Source: Nostoc sp. CMAA1605
Lineage (GTDB): Bacteria > Cyanobacteriota > Cyanobacteriia > Cyanobacteriales > Nostocaceae
Length of the DNA: 40,680 nt
NCBI RefSeq assembly: GCF_021596505.1
Contig: NZ_PJIZ01000054.1
Span: forward strand, 1-40,680
Direction: 5' to 3'
This document shows, one piece after another, positions 1-8,777 of the stretch. The first letter of the stretch is position 1, and each line of letters opens with the position of its first letter. Below the pieces are notes generated by a model. It was given only the letters and a program-made list of their open reading frames with translations. It ran no database searches and was not told the origin of the DNA. A program made the position numbers and the translations under genes.

Positions 1-146
1 CCAGACAGGGTAAAAGCATCAGTGTGACAAACTCCACTGGCTTTAATTTCCACTAAAACTTCTCCTGCTTGTGGCCCTTCTAGTTGCACAGTCTCGATAG
101 TTAATGGCTTACCTGCACCATAGGCTACTGCTGCTTTAACTTCCAA
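1..146 (-). CDS. Class III alcohol dehydrogenase (S-(hydroxymethyl)glutathione dehydrogenase), 5' end only
   Basis: The first 48 codons of a minus-strand gene that runs off the window edge. The translation begins MEVKAAVAYGAGKPLTIETV and continues to a GVCHTDAFTLSG segment, the catalytic-zinc cysteine region of the zinc-dependent medium-chain dehydrogenases. The wording is closest to the glutathione-dependent formaldehyde dehydrogenase class (FrmA/AdhC), which oxidises S-hydroxymethylglutathione with NAD. The start is a TTG (146..144): an in-frame TAA lies two codons upstream, and GGAGGG sits about 7 bases before the TTG. The rest of the enzyme is outside the window, so the class III assignment rests on the N-terminus alone. 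Confidence 0.8.
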   Translation of the reverse strand, partial: MEVKAAVAYGAGKPLTIETVQLEGPQAGEVLVEIKASGVCHTDAFTLS

Positions 147-190
147 GAGTTAGCCCTCCCGTAAATAATTCAAAATTCAAAATTCGTCTT

Positions 191-233
191 GGAAAGTTTG
201 CTCAACGGGGGAAACCCCCGCACGCAACTTTCC
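191..233. repeat. Hairpin-forming dispersed repeat
   Basis: An inverted repeat with outer arms GGAAAGTT / AACTTTCC (8 bp) and an inner perfect stem CGGGGG-aaa-CCCCCG. It lies in the 346-base gap between the alcohol dehydrogenase and avtA. Elements of this form recur in Nostoc/Anabaena intergenic regions (from memory). No T-tract follows either arm, so a terminator role is not clear. The rest of the gap is AT-rich and shows nothing further I can name. Confidence 0.6.
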
Positions 234-492
234 GCAAAATTCAACAAGCCCTAGTCAGTGTGCTAATGGGAAATATCCATCGCTTAAAGTCATTGTTGGC
301 AATTTATGGATATCTATCTTAGGATGCTTACGAGTTTTTTCATAGTCTGTGTGTCAGTGAACCAGAAAATTGCATTTTTGGGAGAGATTGGTACATTAGT
401 TACAGGCGGTAAACTGGAAAAATGATATCTATCTGCCGCGATAAATTTATATTGTCGTCAACCCTTCACTTACCTTTACTTTTGCATAGCTT

Positions 493-1776
493 ATGAACCC
501 TGCCCTAACTAAAATTGGCTCTCAAATGTCTAACCTCACAGGTGTCCGAGCAATTATGAAGGACATTAACGAAACGCTAAAAGCTAATCGGGGGCAGGAA
601 TTAATTAATTTGAGTGCAGGCAATCCGTTGATTTTACCAGAGGTAGAACAGTTGTGGCGGGACTACACAGCAGAATTGTTGGCTAGTTCAGAGTATGGGG
701 AAGTAGTTTGTCGTTATGGTTCCAGTCAAGGCTACGCGCCATTAGTTGAGGCGATCGCTAACGACTTTAACAAACGCTATGGTTTAAACTTAACTGAGCG
801 CAATATTCTGCTCACCCCTGGTAGTCAAAGTCTCTACTTCTACGCTGCTAATTCTTTCGGCGGCTACACTAATAATGGTCAGCTCAAGCAAATAGTTTTA
901 CCTTTAAGTCCAGATTATACAGGTTATGGTGGTGTTTGTTTGTTTCCAGAAGCTTTATTAGCTTACAAACCCACTCTCGACATTGACGCAGCTAATCACA
1001 AGTTTAAATATCGTCCTGACTTCAACCAGTTATCAGTTACAGAAAACACAGGCTGTATTATCTTTTCCCGTCCCTGTAACCCCACAGGTAACGTCATGAC
1101 AAAAGATGAGGTGCAGAAAATCGCTGCTTTAGCGGCTTCCTATGATGTACCCGTGTTAATCGATTCCGCCTATGCACCACCATTCCCAGCCTTAAACTTT
1201 ACAGATATGCAGCCAGTATTTGGCGACAATATCATTCATTGTATGAGTTTATCTAAAGCTGGATTGCCAGGGGAACGCATTGGCATCGCCATTGGGGACG
1301 AAAAATGGATACAAGTTTTAGAATGCTTCCAGACAAACTTATGTATTCATCCCTCACGTTATGGACAGGCGATCGCGGCTCGTGCTATAGAATCCGGTAG
1401 TCTGGCACATATCTCCGAAACTGTAATTCGTCCCTTCTACCAAAACAAATTTACAGTTCTAGAAGACACCTTAAATAACTCCATGCCCAAAGATTTACCT
1501 TGGTTCTTACACCGTGGAGAAGGTGCAATCTTTGCTTGGCTATGGTTAAAAGATTTACCGATTACTGACTGGGAATTTTACCAAGAACTCAAAAAAGTCG
1601 GTGTAATCATCGTTCCTGGTAGTACATTCTTCCCTGGTTTACAAGAAGAATGGCAACACAAACACCAATGTTTACGTATCAGCCTCACAGGTAGCAACGA
1701 TGAAATTGTTCTGGGAATGCAACGGTTAGCGAAAGTCGCAGAACAGGTTTATCAAAGTGCGGCGGTTAGTGCTTAA
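493..1776 (+). CDS. avtA: Valine--pyruvate aminotransferase (fold-type I PLP enzyme)
   Basis: A 427-residue protein beginning MNPALTKIGSQMSNLTGVRA, typical of AvtA (E. coli enzyme about 417 residues). AvtA transfers the amino group between valine and pyruvate, linking alanine with branched-chain amino acid pools in the cytosol. The aminotransferase class I/II features are visible: SAGNP near residue 41, an SRPCNPTGN segment near 195, and SLSKAGLPGERIG near 255, where the lysine should bind PLP. The ATG at 493 is the first start, although no clear Shine-Dalgarno precedes it. The gene stands alone, with a GGGCATT array directly behind its stop. The branched-chain context is interesting because cimA, which feeds isoleucine synthesis, is also in this window, but 37 kb away. 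Confidence 0.85.
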   Translation: MNPALTKIGSQMSNLTGVRAIMKDINETLKANRGQELINLSAGNPLILPEVEQLWRDYTAELLASSEYGEVVCRYGSSQGYAPLVEAIANDFNKRYGLNLTERNILLTPGSQSLYFYAANSFGGYTNNGQLKQIVLPLSPDYTGYGGVCLFPEALLAYKPTLDIDAANHKFKYRPDFNQLSVTENTGCIIFSRPCNPTGNVMTKDEVQKIAALAASYDVPVLIDSAYAPPFPALNFTDMQPVFGDNIIHCMSLSKAGLPGERIGIAIGDEKWIQVLECFQTNLCIHPSRYGQAIAARAIESGSLAHISETVIRPFYQNKFTVLEDTLNNSMPKDLPWFLHRGEGAIFAWLWLKDLPITDWEFYQELKKVGVIIVPGSTFFPGLQEEWQHKHQCLRISLTGSNDEIVLGMQRLAKVAEQVYQSAAVSA

Positions 1777-1779
1777 AGA

Positions 1780-1815
1780 TGGGCATTGGGCATTGGGCAT
1801 TGGGCATTGGGCATG
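1780..1815. repeat. STRR array, unit GGGCATT
   Basis: About five tandem copies of a 7-base unit GGGCATT immediately after the avtA stop codon. The unit has no stop codon in the forward direction, so small shadow ORFs that run through it are not evidence of genes. Confidence 0.9.
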
Positions 1816-1911
1816 GAGTATAAAATCACCTTTGTCCTTTTACCTTTTAATTTCTCATCTTTACCTCTATCGCTATTTTGGTAGCGTGCTTCGGTAGTTA
1901 ATTTAACAATC

Positions 1912-2562
1912 ATGAACCTCAAACAAACACAACAAAAGACAGGAAGACGAAAAGTAGGGAAGAAAGAAAAACCCAGTCCCCAGTCCCCAGTCCCCAGTCC
2001 CCAGTCCCCCAATTTAGATGACTGGATAGAAATCGGTAAAATTGTCGCACCACAGGGTTTAGCTGGGGAAATACGGGTTTATCCCACAACTGATTTTCCT
2101 GAAAGGTTTGAGGAGTCGGGAACACGTTGGTTATTACGTCCAGGGGAAACAGCACCACAACCCATTGAGTTATTAGCAGGGCGTTATGTAGAAGGAAAAA
2201 ATTTATATATCATTCAATTAGCTGGTGTCGAAGATCGCAACCAAGCCGAAGAATTACGTGATTGTAAATTATTCGTCCCCATTAGCGATCGCCCCCAACT
2301 AGGAGAAGATGAATATCATGTGATTGACTTAATTGGTATAGAAGTCTTCTTGCAAGAGTCCGGGGAACTAGTGGGTAAAGTAGTTGATGTCATTCCAGCT
2401 GGTCATGATTTGCTAGAAGTACAGTTAACGCCACATGATCATGAGCAAAAACCCAAGAAAGTTTTGATTCCCTTTGTGAGAGCGATCGCACCTGTAGTAG
2501 ATATATCATCTCGTCGCATCGAAATCACTCCCCCCGTCGGCTTATTGGAACTCAGTCATTAG
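1912..2562 (+). CDS. rimM: Ribosome maturation factor RimM with a repeat-encoded N-terminal extension
   Basis: RimM binds ribosomal protein S19 and assists maturation of the 30S head domain. The conserved core begins near residue 35 at [20 protein letters not shown], the start of the RimM barrel, and continues through [12 protein letters not shown] and a C-terminal PRC-type barrel ending VGLLELSH. Total length is 216 residues, against roughly 170-190 for most relatives. The extra 30-odd residues are basic, followed by a P-S-Q-S-P run encoded by a CCCCAGT array. Between the ATG at 1912 and the core I find no other in-frame ATG, GTG or TTG, so the array must be translated unless an unusual start is used. 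The stop codon (2560..2562) also falls inside a repeat array, TCATTAG. Confidence 0.88.
   Translation: MNLKQTQQKTGRRKVGKKEKPSPQSPVPSPQSPNLDDWIEIGKIVAPQGLAGEIRVYPTTDFPERFEESGTRWLLRPGETAPQPIELLAGRYVEGKNLYIIQLAGVEDRNQAEELRDCKLFVPISDRPQLGEDEYHVIDLIGIEVFLQESGELVGKVVDVIPAGHDLLEVQLTPHDHEQKPKKVLIPFVRAIAPVVDISSRRIEITPPVGLLELSH
1972..2010 (+). repeat. STRR array CCCCAGT inside the rimM coding region
   Basis: About five 7-base units. Three units make 21 bases, so the array reads as a 7-residue periodic P/S/Q/V peptide with no stop in the rimM frame. It lies just before the conserved RimM core. Confidence 0.9.
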
Positions 2563-2589
2563 TCATTAGTCATTAGTCATTAGTCATTA
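2553..2589. repeat. STRR array TCATTAG overlapping the end of rimM
   Basis: About five copies of TCATTAG. The first TAG in it is the rimM stop codon, so the last codons of rimM belong to the array. Confidence 0.88.
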
Positions 2590-2635
2590 GAGAACAGGTA
2601 ACAGGTAACAGTTTTTCTCATCTCCTACCTTGTCT

Positions 2636-2762
2636 TCCCCTGCCTCCCCTGCTTCCCCTGCTTCCCCTGCTTCCCCTGCTTCCCCTGCTTCCCCTGCTTC
2701 CCCTGCTTCCCCTGCTTCCCCTGCTTCCCCTGCCTCCCCTGCCTCCCCTGCCTCCCCTGCTT
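2636..2762. repeat. STRR array with 9-base unit CCCCTGCTT / CCCCTGCCT
   Basis: About fourteen near-perfect tandem copies of a 9-base unit in the gap between rimM and the convergent kinase gene. Copies with CTT lie in the middle and copies with CCT at both edges, which suggests expansion from the centre. The period is a multiple of three, unlike the 7-base arrays elsewhere in the window. Confidence 0.9.
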
Positions 2763-2802
2763 ACCAAAGCAACGGTATATCTTTTAGTTGGAAGTTCCTC
2801 AA

Positions 2803-3804
2803 CTAATCCTCTATATTCTGTGTTTGCTCGGCTAAACCGTCTTGTGGTGAAATGATGAGAGTGATTCCTGCTGTGGCTAGTATACTGATGATAGCTACGG
2901 CAATTAAGGTATTTTGTTTGCCAAATCTGAGAAATACCCTCAAACTTTCAAGGAAGCTACCACTACCTGTTACCTGTATCGGTTCTAGTGCAGCTAATGC
3001 AGCCGCCGCATTTGGATAACGGTATTGCCATCTAGGTTCTACCATTCTGCTTAACCAGTTTCTCAAGCGGGGATTGAGTGTAGAGAATTCCTGCAAATTG
3101 AAGCGATACTTACCGTTAACTAACTGACTGATACTGATAGAACGAGTCTTGGCAAGTAAGTAAATTAACGTTGCACCTACACTATATAAATCTGATGCTG
3201 GGGTGAAAGGCTGACCCAAATGTTCCTCCGGTGGCATAAAATAAGGCGTGCCACTGGCTAAACTGCTAAGAGCCATTTTTTCACCTTGTATGTGTGCCAA
3301 ATCAAAATCAATCAGATAAGCATTGAATTGCTCATCAACTAAAATGTTTTCTGGTTTGATGTCGCGATGGATAATCGTATCAATACGCTGCTGTAAATAC
3401 ACCAAAATCTCTAAAACCGACATCGCAATTTGTTTAATTGCCTCTGGATGCAAGTGCGGTATTGCAGCTAAAGAAGGAGCGTTTTTATACTCCTGTACTA
3501 TGTAAAAACCTGTAGCGGTGGTAAAAGTATCTATATAACGAGGAATGCGGGGATGATTGAGTCTTTGTAAGATTTGTAATTCTCGTTCATAAGCCGTTAT
3601 TCCTAGCCAGTCTACACCAACATGAGCAAGACTAAACTCTTTAATCACCACCCGTTGTGGGGAGTTACGGACATGAGCAAGATAAGTGATGCGTCCCCCT
3701 TGCTGGTTGCGTCCCAACTCGCGGATAACTTGATAACCCAAAGCAGAAAAATCTGGATGTTGAATTAAGGGATTTTTCCCTTGATTATTGACATCAAGCT
3801 CCAT
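2803..3804 (-). CDS. Hanks-type Ser/Thr protein kinase with C-terminal membrane anchor
   Basis: A 333-residue eukaryotic-like kinase. Visible motifs are a glycine-rich loop around residues 30-37, the ATP lysine in VVIKEF (K55), the catalytic loop HRDIKPEN (146-153) and the metal-binding aspartate in DFD (166-168), where DFG is usual. An activation-segment GTPYFMPPE follows. A hydrophobic segment at about 300-320 suggests a single membrane anchor with a very short extracytoplasmic tail and no sensor domain. The essential residues are present, so it is probably active; the glycine change in DFG occurs in some cyanobacterial kinases (from memory). Substrates cannot be told from context. It is preceded by AGGTGG a few bases before the ATG. 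Confidence 0.85.
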   Translation of the reverse strand: MELDVNNQGKNPLIQHPDFSALGYQVIRELGRNQQGGRITYLAHVRNSPQRVVIKEFSLAHVGVDWLGITAYERELQILQRLNHPRIPRYIDTFTTATGFYIVQEYKNAPSLAAIPHLHPEAIKQIAMSVLEILVYLQQRIDTIIHRDIKPENILVDEQFNAYLIDFDLAHIQGEKMALSSLASGTPYFMPPEEHLGQPFTPASDLYSVGATLIYLLAKTRSISISQLVNGKYRFNLQEFSTLNPRLRNWLSRMVEPRWQYRYPNAAAALAALEPIQVTGSGSFLESLRVFLRFGKQNTLIAVAIISILATAGITLIISPQDGLAEQTQNIED

Positions 3805-3899
3805 TACACACCACCTGAGTTTGATTTTGTCAAGGCGAAGTCAACAAATTATAAATACTCCTCTAGATGATTACTTGCCATTCTGCCCTACTTTTGCAG

Positions 3900-4046
3900 T
3901 GATGAGTGCTGAGTGCTGAGTGCTGAGTGCTGAGTGGGGAGTGATGAGTAGGGAGTGATGAGTGATTTTTTCTCCCCTGCACCCTGCACCTCTACACCCT
4001 TAAACCCTTACACCCCCACACCCCTACACCCTTACACCCCTACACC
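3900..4046. repeat. STRR arrays TGAGTGC and TACACCC between kinase and hydrolase genes
   Basis: Two arrays: TGAGTGC with TGAGTAG/TGATGAG variants to about 3965, then TACACCC/TTACACCC units from about 3978 to 4046. The second array runs into the minus-strand hydrolase gene and supplies its last codons and TAG stop. Confidence 0.88.
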
Positions 4047-4942
4047 CCGCTTTTCTGTTCTAACCAATCAATAATCTCAGCATTGACAATATTCGGGACT
4101 TCATCGTGGGGACAATGGCCAGCATTAGGAATGGGTACGATTTTGACATCTTTACCATCTGTCAGTGCTTGTTCATAAATTTTCGCACCAGTAATGGGTG
4201 TCCAGGGGTCTTCAGCACCCCAAATCACTAATAGGGGACGGTTGATTTTTGGTAGTAGTTCCTGTGGTGCTGGGCCTGGAGGTGCGCTGATAATGGAGGT
4301 GAATACTTTTTGCGCTCCTGGGTCGCAGGCTGGAGTGTAGATTAAATCAACTAGTTCATCAGTAACGGCTGTGCGATCGCAGTACACTTGATAGAGGGTG
4401 CGGCGAATTTGCTCCTTTTGGCGGATGCGATTAAATATTAACTTACCTGTAATGTGCGATCGCACAAAACGATTAAAAGCCGCCATCACCACTCTTAAAG
4501 CTGGGTTCAATTCATGGGAACGATGACTCAACCCACCAGCTGAATTAATCAACACACCGCCAGCCGTGATTTCTGGATATTCAGCCATCACTATCAAACT
4601 GATGAGTGCGCCAATAGAATTACCAATAAATACCGCCGGTTGTTGGATATGCTCTGTCCAAAAATCTTTTAATAGTTCTGCCCAAACCTCTGTACTGTAA
4701 TCTATAGGGGCTTTATCCGAACCACCAAAGCCCAAAAGATCCAACGCAAACACCTGATAGCCAGCATTCGCTAATACGGGAATATTTTTGCGCCAGTGTC
4801 CAATGGAAGCACCAAAACCATGCACTAGCACCAAAGGTTGTCCTGTACCCATGACGGTGTATTGAATTTTATGATTGCGCCAAATCCAAATGAGTTTTTC
4901 AAACTGCGCTGTAGATACTTTTTGCTCTGGTACTAATGTCAT
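4040..4942 (-). CDS. Alpha/beta-fold hydrolase
   Basis: A 300-residue alpha/beta hydrolase. The oxyanion/HG motif is VLVHGFGAS, the nucleophile elbow is GNSIG (serine), the acid is probably the aspartate in GAEDPW, and the histidine is in NAGHCPHDE near the C-terminus. The set fits an esterase, epoxide-hydrolase-like or C-C hydrolase; the aspartate-nucleophile type is excluded by the serine. The substrate is unknown. Such genes are common in cyanobacteria and plants with pigment or lipid roles, but nothing here decides. I prefer the ATG at 4942, with AGGA upstream, over the GTG at 4987, whose AGGAGG would touch the start codon. The final Gly-Val-stop is encoded by the GGGTGTAG repeat. Confidence 0.8.
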   Translation of the reverse strand: MTLVPEQKVSTAQFEKLIWIWRNHKIQYTVMGTGQPLVLVHGFGASIGHWRKNIPVLANAGYQVFALDLLGFGGSDKAPIDYSTEVWAELLKDFWTEHIQQPAVFIGNSIGALISLIVMAEYPEITAGGVLINSAGGLSHRSHELNPALRVVMAAFNRFVRSHITGKLIFNRIRQKEQIRRTLYQVYCDRTAVTDELVDLIYTPACDPGAQKVFTSIISAPPGPAPQELLPKINRPLLVIWGAEDPWTPITGAKIYEQALTDGKDVKIVPIPNAGHCPHDEVPNIVNAEIIDWLEQKSGV

Positions 4943-5019
4943 TATTAAGATTCCTATAGTATTGATATATATAGTAAAGTGTTTCACCTCCTAGCATTCT
5001 CATCAAAATGTTAATTTGA

Positions 5020-5238
5020 GTAATGAGTGCTGAGTGCTGAGTGCTGAGTGCTGAGTGCTGAGTGCTGAGTGCTGAGTGCTGAGTGCTGAGTAATGAGTAA
5101 TGAGTAATGAGTAATGAGTAATGAGTGCTGAGTGCTGAGTGCTGAGTGCTGAGTAATGAGTAATGAGTGCTGAGTGCTGAGTGCTGAGTAATGAGTAATG
5201 AGTAATGAGTAATGAGTAATGAGTAATGAGTAATGAGT
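5020..5238. repeat. Long mixed STRR array, units TGAGTGC and TGAGTAA
   Basis: About thirty 7-base units. Blocks of TGAGTGC alternate with blocks of TGAGTAA, as if block duplications had occurred after the two unit types arose. On the plus strand each unit carries TGA, so every frame is stopped within 21 bases. On the minus strand the array is open in all frames, which creates false ORFs of about 100-145 codons. Confidence 0.93.
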
Positions 5239-5275
5239 TGTGGGGATTAAAAGAGAAATAAAGACTACCTTGTCC

Positions 5276-5366
5276 CAGTCCCCAGTCCCCAGTCCCCAAT
5301 CCCCAATCCCCAGCGATGCACTGAGCTTGCCGAAGTGTCCCCAGTCCCCAATCCCCAATCCCCCCA
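5276..5366. repeat. STRR array CCCCAGT/CCCCAAT with an embedded 28-base element
   Basis: Seven-base units CCCCAGT and CCCCAAT flank a 28-base element (5313..5340) that includes CACTGAGCTTG and CGAAGTGTCC. The same element, with one difference, occurs at 37395..37422 inside another CCCCAGT array. Together with the TGAGTGC array this fills most of the 521-base gap before the SLH gene. The last 90 bases of the gap hold a small hairpin, GGAACtgtgaaGTTCC. Confidence 0.85.
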
Positions 5367-5463
5367 TATTCCCCGAACGTGTTAGTTTTATCTTCACAAA
5401 GGGATTAATAGATGAAGGAACTGTGAAGTTCCCTTCACTTTTAGCCACTTAATACGGTTCGAG

Positions 5464-7479
5464 ATGAAATTTAGACATCCACGTTCCCTACATCATGTCA
5501 GCACAGTTTTTCTCACGGCTACATCCTTAGCAGTATTTTCTCCCATATTGTCTGCCTATGCAGATCCTGGAATTTCTACCAAGGTGACGCAAACACAGCT
5601 ACTCGCAGATGAATCTCTCAGTAGTGATGCTGAACAACTGCCAGAACCAATTAAAATAGCTGTTCTACAAGATATTTCTCAACGCACTGGTATTGAAGTT
5701 TCTCAACTCCAAATCATTCAATCGCAACAACAAAGTTGGTCGAATAGTTGTTTGGGTTTAACAATTGCAGATACTAACTGTACAGAAGCAGAAGTCAGTG
5801 GTTGGCAGGTAGTAGTATTAAAGGATCAACAAGTTTGGGTATATCGCACTGATGAATCTGGAACATTAGCCAAACTGGATGAAGATGCTACTCAGTTTGT
5901 TAATGCGATGATACGGGGTGAGGAAGTGACATCTCGCAGAACTACTAGCAGAACTGTAGAAAAACAAACAACTAGAGTTGAGCGCAATACTCAAGTAGTT
6001 GCAACTAGTAGTTCTGTTAAAGGTAAAAAAACAGGCTTCAGCTTGGCAATTTTACAACCATCGGGTAATTTTTCCGATGTTATTGCGCGTGTTTCCTATA
6101 AAGCCAAACGCCACAAAGGCTTTGTAGCGGAAAGATTTTTAGGTGATTTTAAATACAAATTAAATCGTAAAGCCAAATTTGCTAAAGGATTAAAAGCAGG
6201 CGATCGCGTGGTCGTGCGGCTGTATGATCTGCAAAACCGCTTTATTGGTTACAGCGAATTTGAGTTATTGTCAGCTCACACAGCAGTTAACTTAATTTTG
6301 TCCGATAACCCCACAGAATATCAAGTTGTGCGTACTGTTTGCGGTGCTGATGCTGACCAAGATGGCACAATTGATACTAATACCACCGCTTACGACTACT
6401 TTACCCAAGTTAGTAATGAACGGGTAACGTTTTTGAGTAGTTCCCAAACTATTAATATCAGTCAATTTCAGGCTGAAGGTTTTTCCACTGTCGCCACAAA
6501 TAGCGTTTATCCGACTTCCTTCCGCACCGGTGAATTTACACTGGTACGTCAAACAATGAATGTCTTTAGTTACAACTTGGCGGAAGCATTAAAAGTTGAA
6601 CCAGGTAGATTAGTAGAGTTTAATGAAGTCAGCAATGATGATAACTCCATATATGACATTGGTCAGTTGATGATGACCTATCGTGAAATTGGGGTAGGGA
6701 ACGGGATTCAGGTAAAATTTGCTGATGTTGGGGATAATTACTGGGCTAAAGACTTTATCGCGGAATTAGCAGCACTGCAAATTATCCAAGGTTTTCCCGA
6801 TGGTAATTTCCGTCCTGACGAACAGTTGACACGCGCCCAATTTGCGGCAATGCTAACTCAAGCTTTTGCTAAAGCTAAAGTGAGAAATGCTATTAGCTTT
6901 CGGGATGTCTCTACTAGATATTGGGCTTATAACGCCATTCGTGATACCTATGCAATGGGCTTTTTAAGTGTGGCTGGGAATAACTTCAAACCTATGCAAA
7001 CATTGTCTCGTTCAGAAGTTTTGCTAGCTTTAGCCCAAGGACTCAATTATACATTTAGCGGTTCTACGCAAACCATTTTGGCAGTTTATCAAGATGCGAC
7101 TAGTATTCGCTCTGATGTGCGGAATGCGATCGCAGCCCTCACCGAACGGGGTATCATCGTTAATTATCCCAATGTGCAAACCCTCAATGCTGATAAAGTA
7201 GCCACTAGAGCAGAAGTTGCAGCTTTAATCTACAAAACCCTAGCCAGTACAGGTGATGTATTTGATATCTCCTCTCAGTACGCCATAGACAGCATACAGC
7301 AGCGAGCCGAGGTTGATAGATTTAATCGCACTGATGACGATGACAATGATGATAAAAAAGTCCGTCGCCATTGTAACCAAGGTATTGGCAATGGTTCCGA
7401 AGGCTGCGATCCTGGTAATTCCCGTCCCCACGATGGTAGTAACGATGAAGATGGAAGAACTCCAGGCCGTCCCAGATAG
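5464..7479 (+). CDS. Secreted protein with three S-layer homology (SLH) domains
   Basis: A 671-residue exported protein. A signal peptide is visible at residues 1-34, ending SAYA-DP. A conserved-looking N-terminal region (about 55-150) contains QIIQSQQQSWSNSCLG, a form common in cyanobacterial envelope proteins. The SLH repeats begin near residue 418 (FADVGDNYWAKDFI), 478 (FRDVSTRYWAYNAI) and 540. The C-terminus (620-671) is an acidic Asp/Asn run followed by a Gly/Pro/Asn-rich tail with GIGNGSEGCDPGNS, a motif I have seen on other cyanobacterial exported proteins. SLH domains bind peptidoglycan-linked polymers, so the protein probably sits in the envelope. The start is the only ATG next to the signal peptide. 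No partner gene is adjacent. Confidence 0.82.
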   Translation: MKFRHPRSLHHVSTVFLTATSLAVFSPILSAYADPGISTKVTQTQLLADESLSSDAEQLPEPIKIAVLQDISQRTGIEVSQLQIIQSQQQSWSNSCLGLTIADTNCTEAEVSGWQVVVLKDQQVWVYRTDESGTLAKLDEDATQFVNAMIRGEEVTSRRTTSRTVEKQTTRVERNTQVVATSSSVKGKKTGFSLAILQPSGNFSDVIARVSYKAKRHKGFVAERFLGDFKYKLNRKAKFAKGLKAGDRVVVRLYDLQNRFIGYSEFELLSAHTAVNLILSDNPTEYQVVRTVCGADADQDGTIDTNTTAYDYFTQVSNERVTFLSSSQTINISQFQAEGFSTVATNSVYPTSFRTGEFTLVRQTMNVFSYNLAEALKVEPGRLVEFNEVSNDDNSIYDIGQLMMTYREIGVGNGIQVKFADVGDNYWAKDFIAELAALQIIQGFPDGNFRPDEQLTRAQFAAMLTQAFAKAKVRNAISFRDVSTRYWAYNAIRDTYAMGFLSVAGNNFKPMQTLSRSEVLLALAQGLNYTFSGSTQTILAVYQDATSIRSDVRNAIAALTERGIIVNYPNVQTLNADKVATRAEVAALIYKTLASTGDVFDISSQYAIDSIQQRAEVDRFNRTDDDDNDDKKVRRHCNQGIGNGSEGCDPGNSRPHDGSNDEDGRTPGRPR

Positions 7480-7648
7480 TATTCTCAGTTTTCTCAGAAG
7501 CCGATGATTGCTTCTTGATAAGTTCACAGTAGGATAAACACCAAGGGAAAAGGTAAATATATTTCTAAATTTTTACCCTTTCCCCTTTCTTAATAACTCA
7601 ACCAACATCTTTTTTACTTTTACATTCTTTCTTTTGCCTTTTGCCTTC

Positions 7649-8662
7649 CTATTCCCCAGTTCCCTTAACATAAACATCTTGAATAGGGAAAGGAATCGAA
7701 ATCCCAACTTCCTGATAACGCTTGTGCAGTTTCTTAATAAATAAATGTTTGCCGATGCGCTGGTCAAAATATTCACTCACACGCATATATAAAGTAAAAT
7801 CTATACTGAAATCTCCAAAAGAGTGAAATCTAATATATGGTTCATTCTTAATTAAATCAGGGGCAATTTCTTGCATGACTTCCTTTGCCACTTCTACTGT
7901 CACCTGTTCCACCTGTTCCAAATCGGAATTATAACTCACCCCTACATTCATAGTTAAAGTAATTTCCTTGGCAGGTAGATGATAATTAGTGAAAATTGTC
8001 GAGCCAAGTTTAGAATTAGGCACAATCACGACATTATTAGATAATTCTCTAATAGTGGTATTTCGCCAAGAAATATCTATGACATATCCCTCATTGCCAT
8101 CATTCAATTTCACATAATCACCCGTACGCACTTGTTTAGAAAGAATTAGATAAAAACCAGCAAATAAATTTGCCAAAGTATCTTGCAATGCCAAACCCAC
8201 TGCTAAACCACCGACCCCTAAAGTTGTGATAATCGGAGTAATAGCAATTCCCAAAGTTTGCAAAATAATTAATATGCCTAACCCCAAAACAGCAGCTTTC
8301 GCAACATTAGAAATTAGTGATGCGGTAGCTCTAGCGGCTGATTTAGTGTAGAGATTCAAAAACCCAGCCGTGAATCTCGCAGCAACTAAAGTAATAGAAA
8401 ACAGAAAAGTGATGGTGGTGAGTCTTTGTAATAAATTAATGATATCTGTTTTAATGGGCGCGCTGACAACTGCACCAGAAAAACCCGCTAGCATGAACCA
8501 AACAAAAGGCATAGATTGCAGGGAAGTAAAAATAATATGACTTCCTGGAATATTTTTATCAGTAGCAAACTTTTGTAATCGATGGAAAACAACTTTTTCA
8601 CCAATAATTCCTGTCAACAAGCCCACTAAGATTAATGCTAGAGGTAAAATCCAGTCCATCAT
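7649..8662 (-). CDS. Small-conductance mechanosensitive channel (MscS family)
   Basis: About 337 residues. Four hydrophobic segments precede the MscS pore helix, which reads TLGVGGLAVGLALQDTLANLFAGFYL near residues 155-180 with the Gly/Ala pattern of the family. It is followed by the beta domain (RTGDYVKL, GYVIDISWRNTTIRE, NNVVIVPNSKL) and the alpha/beta C-terminal domain. The role would be relief of turgor on osmotic downshock in the plasma membrane. Start choice: ATG at 8662 or 8659; a TTG at 8668 is possible but has no better ribosome site. No operon partner: the HDAC-like gene is divergent. Confidence 0.88.
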   Translation of the reverse strand: MMDWILPLALILVGLLTGIIGEKVVFHRLQKFATDKNIPGSHIIFTSLQSMPFVWFMLAGFSGAVVSAPIKTDIINLLQRLTTITFLFSITLVAARFTAGFLNLYTKSAARATASLISNVAKAAVLGLGILIILQTLGIAITPIITTLGVGGLAVGLALQDTLANLFAGFYLILSKQVRTGDYVKLNDGNEGYVIDISWRNTTIRELSNNVVIVPNSKLGSTIFTNYHLPAKEITLTMNVGVSYNSDLEQVEQVTVEVAKEVMQEIAPDLIKNEPYIRFHSFGDFSIDFTLYMRVSEYFDQRIGKHLFIKKLHKRYQEVGISIPFPIQDVYVKGTGE

Positions 8663-8777
8663 TATCAATTTTTAATTTCCTGTCAGCAGATGATTACTGC
8701 AAGATTTTACCTCATGACTACACCATCAAAAATCTCCAGATGGGTGAAATACTAGAATTCGGGTGAAAATAAATAAT

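Noticed and set aside
2803..3804. The Ser/Thr kinase as a member of the helicase/PLD system (type I Mokosh has a kinase domain).
   Set aside because: It is 6 kb away, on the opposite strand, with four unrelated genes between.
5020..5238. Possible CRISPR array.
   Set aside because: The repeats are directly tandem 7-base units without unique spacers, and no cas gene is present.
5003..5448. Minus-strand ORFs of 98 and 145 codons with periodic Ser/Thr/His/Gln/Leu peptides.
   Set aside because: They are the stop-free reading of the TGAGTGC/TGAGTAA array on the minus strand. The 7-base unit gives a 7-residue period in all three frames, so openness is not evidence of coding.
8763..8777. GTG start for the HDAC-like gene.
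   Set aside because: It adds only five residues, and relatives begin near MDLPIIYHPDY. No better ribosome site.
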